A stretch of DNA of 64,000 bases from Legionella beliardensis (GCF_900452395.1 NZ_UGNV01000001.1:1947501-2011500); one strand, 5' to 3'. Numbered from the stretch's first letter, positions 52,415 through 62,161 are shown. Numbers and translations are program-made. The notes: generated from the sequence alone by a model not told the origin.

Positions 52415-54118
52415 TTAGACAATAAAATACAATTTAATATTCGCCTCATCGTTAAGCATGTAGCGCTCAAATTTATCAGGGTAGACGCCTGTTAGGAAAT
52501 CAGTTAAGCCATAAGAGAACGCTTCTTCTTCGAGAAACACTTTCTTTCCTTGGTTGACAAAGGGCAGTAGTAACAAGTCCCCGATGTATTTTATATGGAC
52601 AATAAAGTCTACTTGGTTATAACTTAATTTAACATCGACATCACCTTCAGTTAGTTGAGTCCGACGAATATGTTGCATCACTTCGCCAGTTGTAAGTGCT
52701 ACTCTGTCTATTATTGTCGGGTTGATGCCCCATTTTTTACCATTTTCATAGATAAAATAATTCAGATCATCTTTAGATAACTCTTTTTCTTTTTCAAAGG
52801 TTACCACTGCATCTTTGCGTATACCTATACGGAAAATCAGATGCAGGATAAGAGCAACAAAAACTGAAAGTGAAAGTGAGGTACTTGTAATCGCTTGTAA
52901 TGCATGCGGTAATGAGCTATAAAATGCAGGGTATATTTCTTTACTAAGTCCAAATAAAAAAGCAAAACCTATAACATAAGTCATCCTGGCATCAATATTT
53001 CTTGAGGTCATAACCTGAATACCGCCTACTATCATAAAACTTGCAGTAAACATTAATGCAGGACCTACAACAGACATGGGAATAATTAATAAAATGGAGA
53101 CTATTTTGGGCAGTAATGCCAGAATCAACAAAATACCGCTTGTTGCAAAAGCAATGTAGCGGCTCGTGGCTCCTGCAGCACTTGATATACCCACTAAACT
53201 TGGACCGGTACTAATACCAGGAATACCTAATAACCCTGCAATTACCGCACCCATACCGTCAGCAAATACCCCGCCTTTAATTGACTTTAAATCAGGACTT
53301 TTCCAATTTATATCATTAATTTTTTGACACGTCGTAATCACGCCAATCGTGCGCAGAGCTGCCGCAATGCTAGCTATAAAAAAAGGCAAAATAAGCGAGA
53401 ACGAAAATTGATAAGAAATAAACGAGAAATTAGGCAAGGCAACATAGGGTATCGATTTTAGGAGGGCAATTTTTTCAGGATTGATGACTCCAAATAGAAA
53501 AGCTATTATAAAGCCAGACAATAAACCTATAAAAGAGCAAATAAGTTTAATAATACCTCGCCACCAGATGCTTAACCCCACCATCATGACTAAAGTAAAT
53601 AGGCCAACCAAAAAATGCGTCTCAAAGTGATAGGCCCCAGGTTTTGCTACCCCTAGAAATTGCCTAATACCTTCAAGGCCTAATTCAATACCAACAATCA
53701 CAATGATAAAACCAGAAATTCCAGGCGGGAAAATTACTCGTAATCGATATAACAGGCGAGAAAACAAAATCTCTAAAAATCCTGCAAAGATAGTCATTCC
53801 CATGACTAAGGGGAGTCCCCCTGCGTCAGCAGCTAGTAGGGATGCCTTGAAATAAATAGCAGATACCACAGGGGCTGCCAAAAAGCCTGAGCCCAAGGGT
53901 GGCTTTAAGGCTTGTAGCGAGGTTGCAATAGCAAGCGCAATCATACCTACTCTGACAGCATCAACCGCTATAGCATCGGATAGCTTTGACGCTCTTACCA
54001 CAATAATAATGAGAACCAAATAGACAGACATGAGCAGGGTATGTTGTAGCCCAAGTAAAATTAATTTTACGAAAGGAGGTTTATCATTGACTGCATAAAT
54101 TAGTTCATTACCATCCAT
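52415..54118 (-). CDS. NCS2-type purine/uracil permease with C-terminal ATPase-like extension
   Basis: A 567-residue protein. Residues about 15-440 have the 12-14 helices of NCS2 nucleobase:cation symporters: QALKPPLGSGFLAAP, IFAGFLEILFSRLLYR, the conserved GxxxADGMGAVIAGLLGIPG (about residue 280) and GPSLVGISSAAGATSRYIA. Residues about 455-567 are a soluble extension, including INPTIIDRVALTTGEVMQHI, reminiscent of the N-box region of RsbW-like HATPase domains, but the G-boxes are not evident. The substrate is probably xanthine, uracil or a related base. Confidence 0.82.
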   Translation of the reverse strand: MDGNELIYAVNDKPPFVKLILLGLQHTLLMSVYLVLIIIVVRASKLSDAIAVDAVRVGMIALAIATSLQALKPPLGSGFLAAPVVSAIYFKASLLAADAGGLPLVMGMTIFAGFLEILFSRLLYRLRVIFPPGISGFIIVIVGIELGLEGIRQFLGVAKPGAYHFETHFLVGLFTLVMMVGLSIWWRGIIKLICSFIGLLSGFIIAFLFGVINPEKIALLKSIPYVALPNFSFISYQFSFSLILPFFIASIAAALRTIGVITTCQKINDINWKSPDLKSIKGGVFADGMGAVIAGLLGIPGISTGPSLVGISSAAGATSRYIAFATSGILLILALLPKIVSILLIIPMSVVGPALMFTASFMIVGGIQVMTSRNIDARMTYVIGFAFLFGLSKEIYPAFYSSLPHALQAITSTSLSLSVFVALILHLIFRIGIRKDAVVTFEKEKELSKDDLNYFIYENGKKWGINPTIIDRVALTTGEVMQHIRRTQLTEGDVDVKLSYNQVDFIVHIKYIGDLLLLPFVNQGKKVFLEEEAFSYGLTDFLTGVYPDKFERYMLNDEANIKLYFIV

Positions 54119-54640
54119 AGAAAGACGCCTACGCTAGGAAACTGTTTAGTTGGTTACTTGTTTTCTATAAACTAGGAGCTAAACACTGAAGCTGCAACTC
54201 ATTATTTTTACCTTAGCATAAGAACCTATAAAAGTCGTCAAGAATTACTTTTTAATCTGGGGAATGAATAAGAACTAGTTAGATATTAATTTTATTTATT
54301 ATTAAGGCCCTCTTTAAGTTTATTCTAAAGAAATAGGTTATATATTCGCTACACAAAATAGGATTATTAAGGATAATTAATGCAAATACTATTGCAGTAA
54401 ATGTAGTCTAGGTGTGGGCCTGAAAGATTAAAACCTGGGTTTCACTTTGTTTCACCCAGGCTACCTAAGATTATTGCTATAAGATATAACCCCATCCCTA
54501 CGTACCGCGGTGCGTGAATTTAAGCGTAAGAGTAGTATGTAGAGTTTTAAGCGTAAAGCGAGTACATAGGGTTTAATTTCTTGTGAAACTTTTAGTAACA
54601 AATTGCCTCACGTCGCGAAAACGTAGACCAAGCCTCATGA
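54119..54640. other. Gene-free spacer with one hairpin
   Basis: At 54434-54460, CCTGGGT pairs with ACCCAGG around a TTCACTTTGTTTC loop, which itself contains a short TTTCA repeat. This type of small palindrome is scattered in related genomes as far as I recall. No ORF is supported in the rest. Confidence 0.4.
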
Positions 54641-54721
54641 CTTTGCTACCCTGATGTTCAATTAATAGAACCTCGCTCTAATCTAGAGGTAAATCAATTT
54701 ATCAAAGATGTTCTTGAATAA
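54641..54721 (+). pseudogene. C-terminal crumb of a P-loop kinase-like gene
   Basis: A 26-codon frame after a stop reads LCYPDVQLIEPRSNLEVNQF and ends IKDVLE. It resembles the end of the FlaR-like kinase at 18782-19294 (SYPQTQFIEIRSDKLLKLF). No start, ribosome binding site or upstream part remains. The acetyltransferase gene begins 25 bp later. Confidence 0.3.
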
Positions 54722-54745
54722 ATAAACTACCTAAAGAGTAAAAAT

Positions 54746-55270
54746 ATGAATCATTTTACATTTAAGCCATTAGCTGTGGAAGATTTAAATCAACTCTATC
54801 AATGGTTTCAAGAACCAGCTATTAACTATTGGTATGCAAGAGATAAACACTGGACACGCAGTGAAATTAAAGAAAAATATGAACCGAGAATTTTAGGCAA
54901 AGAGCATGTACCGAGCTTTATAGCATATATCGCTGACTCCCCTTTTGGATTCATACAATATTATTTACTCACCGAATCATTACCTGAGGGGATTGATGGT
55001 TATGATAATGCACTTTTTCAACAATATGAGGCCCACTCTCTAGTGGGAATTGATCTGTTTATTGCAGAAGAGAAAGGACGAAGCAAGGGAGCTGGAGTAG
55101 AACTCATCAATCAATTTATTAATAACTTTCTAACTCACTTTAAAGCGATTATTGTTGATCCAGATGTCAACAACCAACAAGCCATTCGCTGTTACGAAAA
55201 AGTGGGCTTTAAGCAAACAAAATTTAGTGGCGATCCAAACCATCTCATCATGATAAAATCCTTATTTTAG
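54746..55270 (+). CDS. GNAT acetyltransferase, AAC(6')-like
   Basis: A 174-residue acetyltransferase. FTFKPLAVEDLNQLYQWFQE, LPEGIDGYDN, LVGIDLFIAEEKGRSKGAGV (acetyl-CoA loop RSKGAG, about residues 112-117) and DPDVNNQQAIRCYEKVGFKQ show the GNAT motifs. The PEGIDGYDN-type phrase is typical of aminoglycoside 6'-N-acetyltransferase relatives. Whether it acts on aminoglycosides or on another amine cannot be decided from sequence alone. Confidence 0.85.
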   Translation: MNHFTFKPLAVEDLNQLYQWFQEPAINYWYARDKHWTRSEIKEKYEPRILGKEHVPSFIAYIADSPFGFIQYYLLTESLPEGIDGYDNALFQQYEAHSLVGIDLFIAEEKGRSKGAGVELINQFINNFLTHFKAIIVDPDVNNQQAIRCYEKVGFKQTKFSGDPNHLIMIKSLF

Positions 55271-55430
55271 AAGGCAGGACAAAGCATTAATTCAGAAACT
55301 GTTAACTGAGAATCAGAAACCTTAGGCTTTTTAAGCAGACTCATCGTGAATAAAAATCAATTACCACACTCTCCTTTTTGATCAAATCCAAGTCAATTTA
55401 GAGTATAAATTTAACTTTTCAATTAAGCGC

Positions 55431-57188
55431 TTAGTTACCCTGGCCCTTGAATGTTTCTATTAAATCAGAGGCAACATCTTTACCATAGCGGTTTAATGCA
55501 TAAATTGTCATGTTTTTTGCAATCTCTCCTTCAGCAAAGAATACTTTTCCGGTGACTTCTTCCTGCAATAACTGTGCTTCTTCTTCATCGTGGGTACGCA
55601 CGACTATTTCTATGTCAGGGTTAAGGGTGTATGCGAGTTTAATCATTTTTCTGACATGAAAAGTATCTGCTATCACTATCATCAGCATGCTGGCGCGAGC
55701 AATGTGGCTTTGAATCAGTACCGATGGGTTAGAGGCATCACCATAAATTGCCGGAATATTAGACTCTCGCAACTCCTGTATTAGCTCACGATTTTCTTCA
55801 ACAACCACATAAGGGATAGATTGCTCAGAAAGTAAGTTAGCAATATGTCTGCCTACCCGTCCATAGCCTACTAAAACAATTTGACCTGCAAGATAATCTT
55901 CTTTAGTCGTCATGGGTAATTCAGCCAGCGGATCGTTAGCGCGCTCAAAAAATCTCACCAATTTAGGACACGACTTTATCCAAGTATAAAATGGATTTAT
56001 AAGCCTAAAGATAAACGAATTAAGCGCAATTGAGATTAATGCTCCCGCTAAAATAAAGCTGCGCCCTTCTTCTGAAAGCAGGCCTAAACGCACGCCTAAT
56101 TCCGCCAGGATAAATGAAAATTCGCCAATTTGGGCTAAGCTTGCTGAGACTATTAAGGCTGATTGCAACGGATAGCGAAAAGCGAGTACTAGTATAAATG
56201 CCGCAATGGATTTTCCAATAATAATAATCCCCACTACGATGAGTACTTGTAAGGGGTATTCCACTAAAACTGCTGGATTAAATAACATGCCCACTGACAC
56301 AAAAAATAAAACCGCAAACGCTTCTCGAAAAGGCAAAGATTCTTCAGCCGCCCGGTGGCTAAATGAGGATTCGCGCAGGATCATGCCAGCAAAAAAAGCA
56401 CCGAGCGCAAAAGAAACATTAAACAATGTGGCTGCTATATAAGCAATACCAATTGCAGCGGTAATAATACACAGGGTAAATAATTCACGCGAGCCAATAC
56501 GGGCGACATGCCAAAGTACCTTAGGGAAAATGCGTCTTCCTACCAATAGCATTAATGCGATAAACGTTGATATTTTAACAAGTGTTAAACCCAGTATAAG
56601 CCACAACGGTTTATGCATATCAGCAGCAGCTGCTTGACCTCCGAATAAATAAGACAAGGGTGGCAGTAAGACTAAGACAATAATCATGACTAAGTCTTCG
56701 ACCAACAGCCAACCAACTGCAATATGCCCGTTAATTGAATCTAAGGCCCCTCTTTCTTCAATTGCTCTTAATAAGACAACCGTGCTAGCTACCGATAATG
56801 AAAGCCCTAAAATTAAAGCACTACCATGATCCCAGCCCCACATGATAGCGGCACCATAGCCGAGTATGGTTGCAACAATGATTTGCACAAGTGCGCCAGG
56901 GATTGCAATCTTACGCACACGTAATAAATCTGATAATGAGAAATGGAGCCCTACGCCAAACATCAGCAGCATAATGCCAATTTCTGCAAGTTCCTGCGCA
57001 ATTTTAACGTTGGCTGTTAATCCAGGTGTAAAGGGGCCAATAATCACACCGGCTAATAAATAACCTACCAAGGCTGGAATTTTAAGACGTACAGCAATAA
57101 ATCCCATAATTAATGCCAGAGTAAATCCCATAGCAATCATATTAATTAGGGGAAGACCATGATCCATTTGCATATCCTTATTTAACAA
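55431..57188 (-). CDS. KefB/YbaL-type cation:proton antiporter with TrkA-N domain
   Basis: A 585-residue protein with a CPA2 membrane domain of about 12 helices: LVGYLLAGVIIGPFTPGL, FGVGLHFSLSDL, SLSVASTVVLLRA, and VSFALGAFFAGMILRESSF. The C-terminal TrkA-N/RCK NAD-binding domain follows: IVLVGYGRVGRHIANLLSE, the Rossmann GxGxxG at about residues 434-439, then VVEENRELI and YGDASNPSVL. It exchanges potassium or sodium for protons under nucleotide control. Length and layout fit YbaL. It stands alone on the minus strand. Confidence 0.92.
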   Translation of the reverse strand: MLNKDMQMDHGLPLINMIAMGFTLALIMGFIAVRLKIPALVGYLLAGVIIGPFTPGLTANVKIAQELAEIGIMLLMFGVGLHFSLSDLLRVRKIAIPGALVQIIVATILGYGAAIMWGWDHGSALILGLSLSVASTVVLLRAIEERGALDSINGHIAVGWLLVEDLVMIIVLVLLPPLSYLFGGQAAAADMHKPLWLILGLTLVKISTFIALMLLVGRRIFPKVLWHVARIGSRELFTLCIITAAIGIAYIAATLFNVSFALGAFFAGMILRESSFSHRAAEESLPFREAFAVLFFVSVGMLFNPAVLVEYPLQVLIVVGIIIIGKSIAAFILVLAFRYPLQSALIVSASLAQIGEFSFILAELGVRLGLLSEEGRSFILAGALISIALNSFIFRLINPFYTWIKSCPKLVRFFERANDPLAELPMTTKEDYLAGQIVLVGYGRVGRHIANLLSEQSIPYVVVEENRELIQELRESNIPAIYGDASNPSVLIQSHIARASMLMIVIADTFHVRKMIKLAYTLNPDIEIVVRTHDEEEAQLLQEEVTGKVFFAEGEIAKNMTIYALNRYGKDVASDLIETFKGQGN

Positions 57189-57342
57189 CTAGGCTTAAAC
57201 GCTATTAAGACTACACTTATATTGATTATAAGCGCAAATAGCTACATTGCTTATTAAACAAAGATTTATTGATAATTTAAACCGACGAACTGCTGACAAT
57301 CACGTGCAGCATTGTTACGTGGATAACTAAGTGTTCAAAGCG

Positions 57343-57421
57343 ACCTTGTAGCCCGGCTGCTAGCAGCTGGGCTCTGTTTAGCTAAACTAAGATTTAATCC
57401 CCGTTGCAAGCAACCGGGCTA
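57343..57421. repeat. Inverted repeat in a non-coding spacer
   Basis: Two arms, GTAGCCCGG at about 57350 and CCGGGCTAC at about 57413, are inverted over about 70 bp. A nested gctgctagcagct hairpin lies inside. It resembles the small extragenic palindromes common in proteobacteria. It lies in 57189-57464, which contains no gene. Confidence 0.5.
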
Positions 57422-57464
57422 CGATAGCTAACTAAAGCTCAAACAATTAACCTTTAAAGCAAAC

Positions 57465-58868
57465 TTATTTTTTAAATCGTTGAGAGTCTTCTCTAGTTAG
57501 TTCCTCTCCAGAATCTTTAGGTTTGCGTTCCTGTTCCTTCTCGGCAAAATAAGTATGTTTTTTTACATCAGGCTTACTCATTTGTCTTTGCATTCTCTGT
57601 TGCTCTGTTACATTATGCTGTCTTTCTAAAGGGCGGCGCGGGCGATCGGTACTTACTTTCACCTGCGGCTGCTCCTGCACCTGCGGTTGACTTTGCTCTA
57701 ACTTTGTAGTGAATTTGGCAGGCTTTATTGTACTCTTACTTTTTAATCTTTTACTGCTTACTGAACGGGAAACCGACTGCCTTTTCTTCTCTGGCTCTGG
57801 CCCTACTTCCTTCTTAGCTTCTTTAGTGATGAAATCAGGGCGTCTAGTTTCACTTTGGCGTTTAATTTCTCGCTCTTCTTTTAAGACTCCTGACTTTCGC
57901 TTGCTGCTTGCTAAGCTCTTAGGCGTTGTTTTTTTCTCTACTTCTTCTGGTTCTGATTTCTTTTTATTTTGTGGATCATTGAAAAAAGTATAATTTGTAA
58001 TTGGAGCAGGTGCTTCTATTGTAATAGAGCTATTTAGTTCTTGGGGCTCTTCGAGGAAGATAGTATTTCCTGCTGCTATTAACTTGTCTACATTAATTTC
58101 CTCCTTCTTAACTGCAAACTCTTTAGCCAAAAAATAGATTTCATCTATATCCCGCTGCATGCCTGTTTTAAATCTCTCGTAAGAATCATTGAAATCTGTA
58201 AGGCCTTTAATTTTATCTGAGATTTTCTTAGGGTCAGCAACAAGGTTTGATATTTCTCTTCCTCTCTTAATCGTTGCTTTGGTGTTTTCTGCTTGAGTTA
58301 AAGCGGTTTCCAAATCTGCTCTCTTAAAATTTAATTTGCTCAATAAATCACTTAATGCTCTAATTTTCGCTGATTCTTCTTTAAAAATCTTTTCATTTTC
58401 TCCTTTAATTTTTAAAGAAGTGCCCATAGAAAGCGTATCCTTTTGATTTAATAGCTTAAAAATGGGGTTATTCATGCTTACAAATACTTTATTTTGCCCA
58501 TGCCATTCTGGAGGTAGTACGAAATTTTGATCTAATTTTAAATCGAACAATTGCCATTTACCTTTTTGAGATGCCCAAAGCTTATAGGTATATGCCCCTT
58601 CTGCGTCTCTTAAAGCCACTAGGTGTTGGGCATTACTTAAGATTTCTGGGTTAAATTCGTCAGCATTGACTGACATTAAAATAAGATCTTGCCCTTTATA
58701 CTGATTTTCTACGCGCTCTAAATCCGCTAATTCTCTACCTATTTCTCTAATCTTCTCATAAATTTCAGCTATTTCTAGAGCATATTCTTCTAATTTCAAT
58801 TTTTTTGCTTTAGGTTCAGATTTCTTTACTCTAGTCTCAGTTTCTTTACTTTCGTTGCGGTCTTTCAT
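57465..58868 (-). CDS. Charged coiled-coil hypothetical protein, effector candidate
   Basis: A 467-residue protein. Residues about 25-60 and 155-260 are helical coiled coil (EEYALEIAEIYEKIREIGRE; KADLETALTQAEN-type heptads). A small beta segment at about residues 60-150 (LILMSVNADEFNPEIL, YKLWASQKGKWQLFDLKL) may be a domain of unknown function. Residues about 290-467 are very basic and low-complexity, rich in Lys, Arg, Gln, Pro and Glu. The end, GEELTREDSQRFKK, is acidic then polar, as in many Dot/Icm signals. It has no signal peptide. Function unknown. Confidence 0.6.
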   Translation of the reverse strand: MKDRNESKETETRVKKSEPKAKKLKLEEYALEIAEIYEKIREIGRELADLERVENQYKGQDLILMSVNADEFNPEILSNAQHLVALRDAEGAYTYKLWASQKGKWQLFDLKLDQNFVLPPEWHGQNKVFVSMNNPIFKLLNQKDTLSMGTSLKIKGENEKIFKEESAKIRALSDLLSKLNFKRADLETALTQAENTKATIKRGREISNLVADPKKISDKIKGLTDFNDSYERFKTGMQRDIDEIYFLAKEFAVKKEEINVDKLIAAGNTIFLEEPQELNSSITIEAPAPITNYTFFNDPQNKKKSEPEEVEKKTTPKSLASSKRKSGVLKEEREIKRQSETRRPDFITKEAKKEVGPEPEKKRQSVSRSVSSKRLKSKSTIKPAKFTTKLEQSQPQVQEQPQVKVSTDRPRRPLERQHNVTEQQRMQRQMSKPDVKKHTYFAEKEQERKPKDSGEELTREDSQRFKK

Positions 58869-59182
58869 AAGGTAATCCTAAATTTTGCTACTTTGGCCTT
58901 ACAATAAAGTATAGCTTTTGCTCAAAGCAATGTTTAATTTTTATATAAATCGCTAATTATTTATAAAATTTATATAATTTTAAATCTATTTAATTGTTTA
59001 ATTTTTAAGCGTTTGAAAGATAATATTTTTTAAGTAGCAATCTTTTCCTACCATTTCTATCCTTAGCCTTTTTATAATAATCATTAAATCAAATTGATAA
59101 TTATTTGATCTATAATTACTTAATAATGTTTTAATTTTATCCTTATAAAAACAAAAATAGGCAATTGAGATTAACTAGTAGT

Positions 59183-60277
59183 ATGAAAAGTTATAAATGC
59201 TTAGATTTTTTAGAGAAAAAGGGAATTGATTTTATTTATACTCCTTTTGATCAGGGTGCAACAACTAATATTTTAGATCCTGATTGGAAGGGCTCTTGTA
59301 ATGCGCTATCGCATGAATGGATGTTACGTAAAATGTTTGTAGCAGATATGAGGGAACCCGCAACTTATGAAATCACAGAACCTCACCTACCTCATCCGGT
59401 CATTATAGGAGATAACGAGGCATCCCCAGAAAAAATACATAAAGATTTAAAGAAATTCTATAAATACGCTTCAACCGAGCAGTATCTAATAGATAAACAT
59501 GTGCCAAGCTTAGAGGCTAAAGCAGATAAACTCCTTAACTATATCGAATCGCAGCAATTCCATTCTGGTATTATTGAAGCCAATATCTACATTAAGGATA
59601 AAAACAGAGGTGGACTTCCACAGAATTTCGGCCATGCTGTATCCTTCGTAAAACGGGGTAATGCCATTTCTTGGTTTGACCCTAATTATGGTGAAATTAC
59701 TTTTTCCAACTTTAAGGACTTTCGCGTATGGTTTAAACAAGAGGTAAAAGAAGGCGCTTTAAATTATCTTTTTAGCATGGCCGACCATGAACATGAACAG
59801 ACCTATCAAACGCTAGCAGATGTTTTTCCTCAGCCTAAGTTTACAGATGAACAAAAACAAATTGACAATCCTCTTGTTCAAAAAATTATTGCTAGGCGTG
59901 AAAAAGAGCAAGAGATTCGATCGCAAATTAAAGATTTTTTTATATACGATTACACTATTAAAACCTATTCAAGCCCTAGATATATTACGGAAAAAGAAGC
60001 ATCTAGGTCATGTATGGAAGCATTTCAGGCAGAGCATCGACGATTATTTACTAAAGATAAAGACGGTTTCTTCAGTAAATGGTATAAAACTGAACTAAAA
60101 AATGATTGGGAGCTTAGCGATTATCTTAAACATGCGAAAGAAAATAATAACCGAAGTCGCGAAGCATTTGTCAATCTTAACTGGATGAATAAGGATGGCA
60201 CGTTAACTGAAAATGCGCCAGAAGAGATTCTAGAAGCCTACTTTTCCATGGACGATCCATTACAATTAAAGCAGTGA
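59183..60277 (+). CDS. YopT-like (C58-type) cysteine protease, effector candidate
   Basis: The open frame begins at a TTG (59165), but the ATG at 59183 (MKSYKCLDFL) is the likelier start. Counting from the TTG, Cys45 (WKGSCNALSHEWM), His157 (NFGHAVSFVKRG) and Asp172 (SWFDPNYGE) form the papain-like triad. GxC..LS..W, HA and FDPNYGE are the three blocks of YopT/AvrPphB-type proteases. Residues 328-360 (NNNRSREAFVNLNWMNKDG, APEEILEAY) match the end of the kinase at 36205-37524. It would cleave a host protein or itself. Isolated gene with a long AT-rich upstream region. Confidence 0.83.
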   Translation: MKSYKCLDFLEKKGIDFIYTPFDQGATTNILDPDWKGSCNALSHEWMLRKMFVADMREPATYEITEPHLPHPVIIGDNEASPEKIHKDLKKFYKYASTEQYLIDKHVPSLEAKADKLLNYIESQQFHSGIIEANIYIKDKNRGGLPQNFGHAVSFVKRGNAISWFDPNYGEITFSNFKDFRVWFKQEVKEGALNYLFSMADHEHEQTYQTLADVFPQPKFTDEQKQIDNPLVQKIIARREKEQEIRSQIKDFFIYDYTIKTYSSPRYITEKEASRSCMEAFQAEHRRLFTKDKDGFFSKWYKTELKNDWELSDYLKHAKENNNRSREAFVNLNWMNKDGTLTENAPEEILEAYFSMDDPLQLKQ

Positions 60278-60488
60278 ACATCTAATTTACTCTTATAATT
60301 TTAATTTTCCTAAGACATGCCCACCCTTATCACTTCTAGGTGCTTCAAGAGCAAGAAAACTAACCAGAATAAGTCCATTTAATTTTCGGTTTTCTCGCGC
60401 ATGTTTTATTTCATATTGGGAAAGTTTAATAAACAAGAGATAAGATAGAAGCCTAAGCAACTAGGTAATTGCTTAGGCTAAACTGAGA

Positions 60489-60902
60489 TTAGCTGGAATA
60501 ACAACTGCCATCTTGATTTATTAATACACTAATAACATTCTTATTCGATAAAATTATTTTACAAGCTTTACTGTAGCCTGCGAATTTGAAGGTCATTGTT
60601 GAATCTTCGCCAGTTAAACTTTTTTTCAAAATATGGTTTACATTTTCTTGGTTAAAAGCCAAAAGCCAGTCACCAAACTTTGCCATAGGAAAATCTGTTA
60701 CTGACATATTCTCATTAGGACAATCCCAATTAGGTGCTGAACAGCTACCCCAATTTAAATTCCAATCCAGGTTAAGTTGTTTTGCTTTATTAACATTTTC
60801 TAAGCCAGCTAATTGAACCATTGTGGCTGAGGAAAGATTTAAATAAGCAACTAATGCCAAAAATATTGTTTTTTTCATTTTATTTCCTTCAAAAGAGGTC
60901 AA
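60489..60902 (-). CDS. Small secreted protein of unknown function
   Basis: The frame starts at 60902, but Met9 (60878, MKKTIFLALVAYLNLSSATM) follows the ribosome binding site ggaaataaa and gives a clear signal peptide. The mature protein of about 110 residues has five Cys (CSAPNWDCPNE, ACKII, SCYSS) that could pair in disulphides. It has no recognised family. Secretion to the periplasm or by the type II route is likely. Convergent with the protease gene upstream. Confidence 0.65.
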   Translation of the reverse strand: MTSFEGNKMKKTIFLALVAYLNLSSATMVQLAGLENVNKAKQLNLDWNLNWGSCSAPNWDCPNENMSVTDFPMAKFGDWLLAFNQENVNHILKKSLTGEDSTMTFKFAGYSKACKIILSNKNVISVLINQDGSCYSS

Positions 60903-61122
60903 TTTAAAGCAAATTAACCCACCGGAAACCCATTATGAATAATAAATTATCAATAAGCAAATAAAGTATTAAATAAGATTTGTATCTAATCTGTTTAATT
61001 GGAAACCTAGCTAAACAAATTAAAATTAGACAACACACTTATAACCATTTACTCTAATCTTTTTCATAGATGAAAAAAACGAGCACTAAAACCATTATTT
61101 TAATCATTCAAGGGAGCAAGTA

Positions 61123-61806
61123 GTGATGAAAATAACTAATCAACAATCCAAAACCGCAGGACCGATTGTAGTTAAAACTCATGATAACCAAGCGAGTATT
61201 TTCTCTAATCGTTTGGAACTTAAATCACTTAATCAGAGCAAAGATAGCTATTTAAATGAGCAATATGGTCTTCTTTTAGGAAAACCTGAAAATATTAGCA
61301 TGTTTGGCGAAGGTAAAGTTTGGAGTACACAAGCGGTAAACGAATTTGTTGCAAGTGAGGTGCAAAAATGGAACAGTGGCGAAAACTATAGTAATTTTTC
61401 CGTTCATGATAAGCAAACTCAAGAGTTTATAGGCAGCTTATTTCTAAAACAAGTGAGTGATGAATTCGCTCACGTAGGCGCTGGCCATAAAAATACGGTA
61501 GAAATTGGGTATATTATTGATCAACGATTTGGCGGGAAAGGCTATGGTACTGAAGTCGCTATTTTAGGAAAAAAATACATTAAACATGTTCTAGCCACAG
61601 AAACTCAAACCAAACCAGTAGACTTGGCTGTTGCGACAGTTCATCCAAATAATATTGGGTCAAAGAAAATTTTACAAAAAACATTAAAACATCAGGAACC
61701 AGAAGAATTTCTAAAGTTTGGCAACCGGCCACGTTTTTTATTTTTTAAACCCTTAAAACCAGAAGCTATTTCTGCACTACAGTTAACTTATGAGGCAAGA
61801 TTATAA
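61123..61806 (+). CDS. GNAT-family acetyltransferase
   Basis: A 227-residue protein. The acetyl-CoA binding motif appears at QRFGGKGYGTEVAILGKKYI (about residues 146-165), and VATVHPNNIGSKKILQKTL supplies the next GNAT block. NFSVHDKQTQEFIGSLFLK is the central strand pair. The layout resembles RimJ/RimL-type N-acetyltransferases. The N-terminal 60 residues are not recognised. A single gene with a ribosome binding site (aagggagc). Confidence 0.78.
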   Translation: MMKITNQQSKTAGPIVVKTHDNQASIFSNRLELKSLNQSKDSYLNEQYGLLLGKPENISMFGEGKVWSTQAVNEFVASEVQKWNSGENYSNFSVHDKQTQEFIGSLFLKQVSDEFAHVGAGHKNTVEIGYIIDQRFGGKGYGTEVAILGKKYIKHVLATETQTKPVDLAVATVHPNNIGSKKILQKTLKHQEPEEFLKFGNRPRFLFFKPLKPEAISALQLTYEARL

Positions 61807-62161
61807 ATAGGTAGATAGATACCGTGGTCAAGCCACGGTATTTCGGGCTAGATTCTAAAAGAGGTAAGTAGCCTGGCTGAAACGAAGAGGGCTCCGGCCC
61901 CTTAGGCACCTATCTCGTGTTAACAAGAATCTACAATAGAGCAAGTATCTTATGGGGTTTGTGTTTTAAACCGTTGCGCACATGGATGTGCGCACCGATC
62001 GCAGGAAGCGGCTTCGTTTAAAACACAAACCCCATAAGGTTCTTGCGGGCCACCTGCACAGATATAGTCAAGATACAGGGCCCCGCACAGAAGTATAGGT
62101 ACCGTGGTCGAGCTACGGTATTTCGGTAAGAATAAAGTTCACTTTAAAGCAGGGAAACCAG
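61807..62161. repeat. GC-richer intergenic region with direct repeats and a strong nested inverted repeat
   Basis: Two direct repeats (about 61816-61848 and 62098-62127) each form a perfect hairpin (ATACCGTGG with CCACGGTAT in the first) followed by ttcgg. Between them lies the large inverted repeat 61949-62038. No ORF occurs. The base composition is clearly less AT-rich than the flanks. Confidence 0.75.
61949..62038. repeat. Nested 90-bp palindrome, possible structured RNA or DNA element
   Basis: The outer arms, 61949-61971 and 62016-62038, are perfect 23-bp inverted copies beginning CTTATGGGG. Inside, TGCGCACAT and ATGTGCGCA form a 9-bp hairpin with a GG loop, and GAAGC/GCTTC form a second small one. 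Together these give a three-way-junction shape. Confidence 0.8.
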
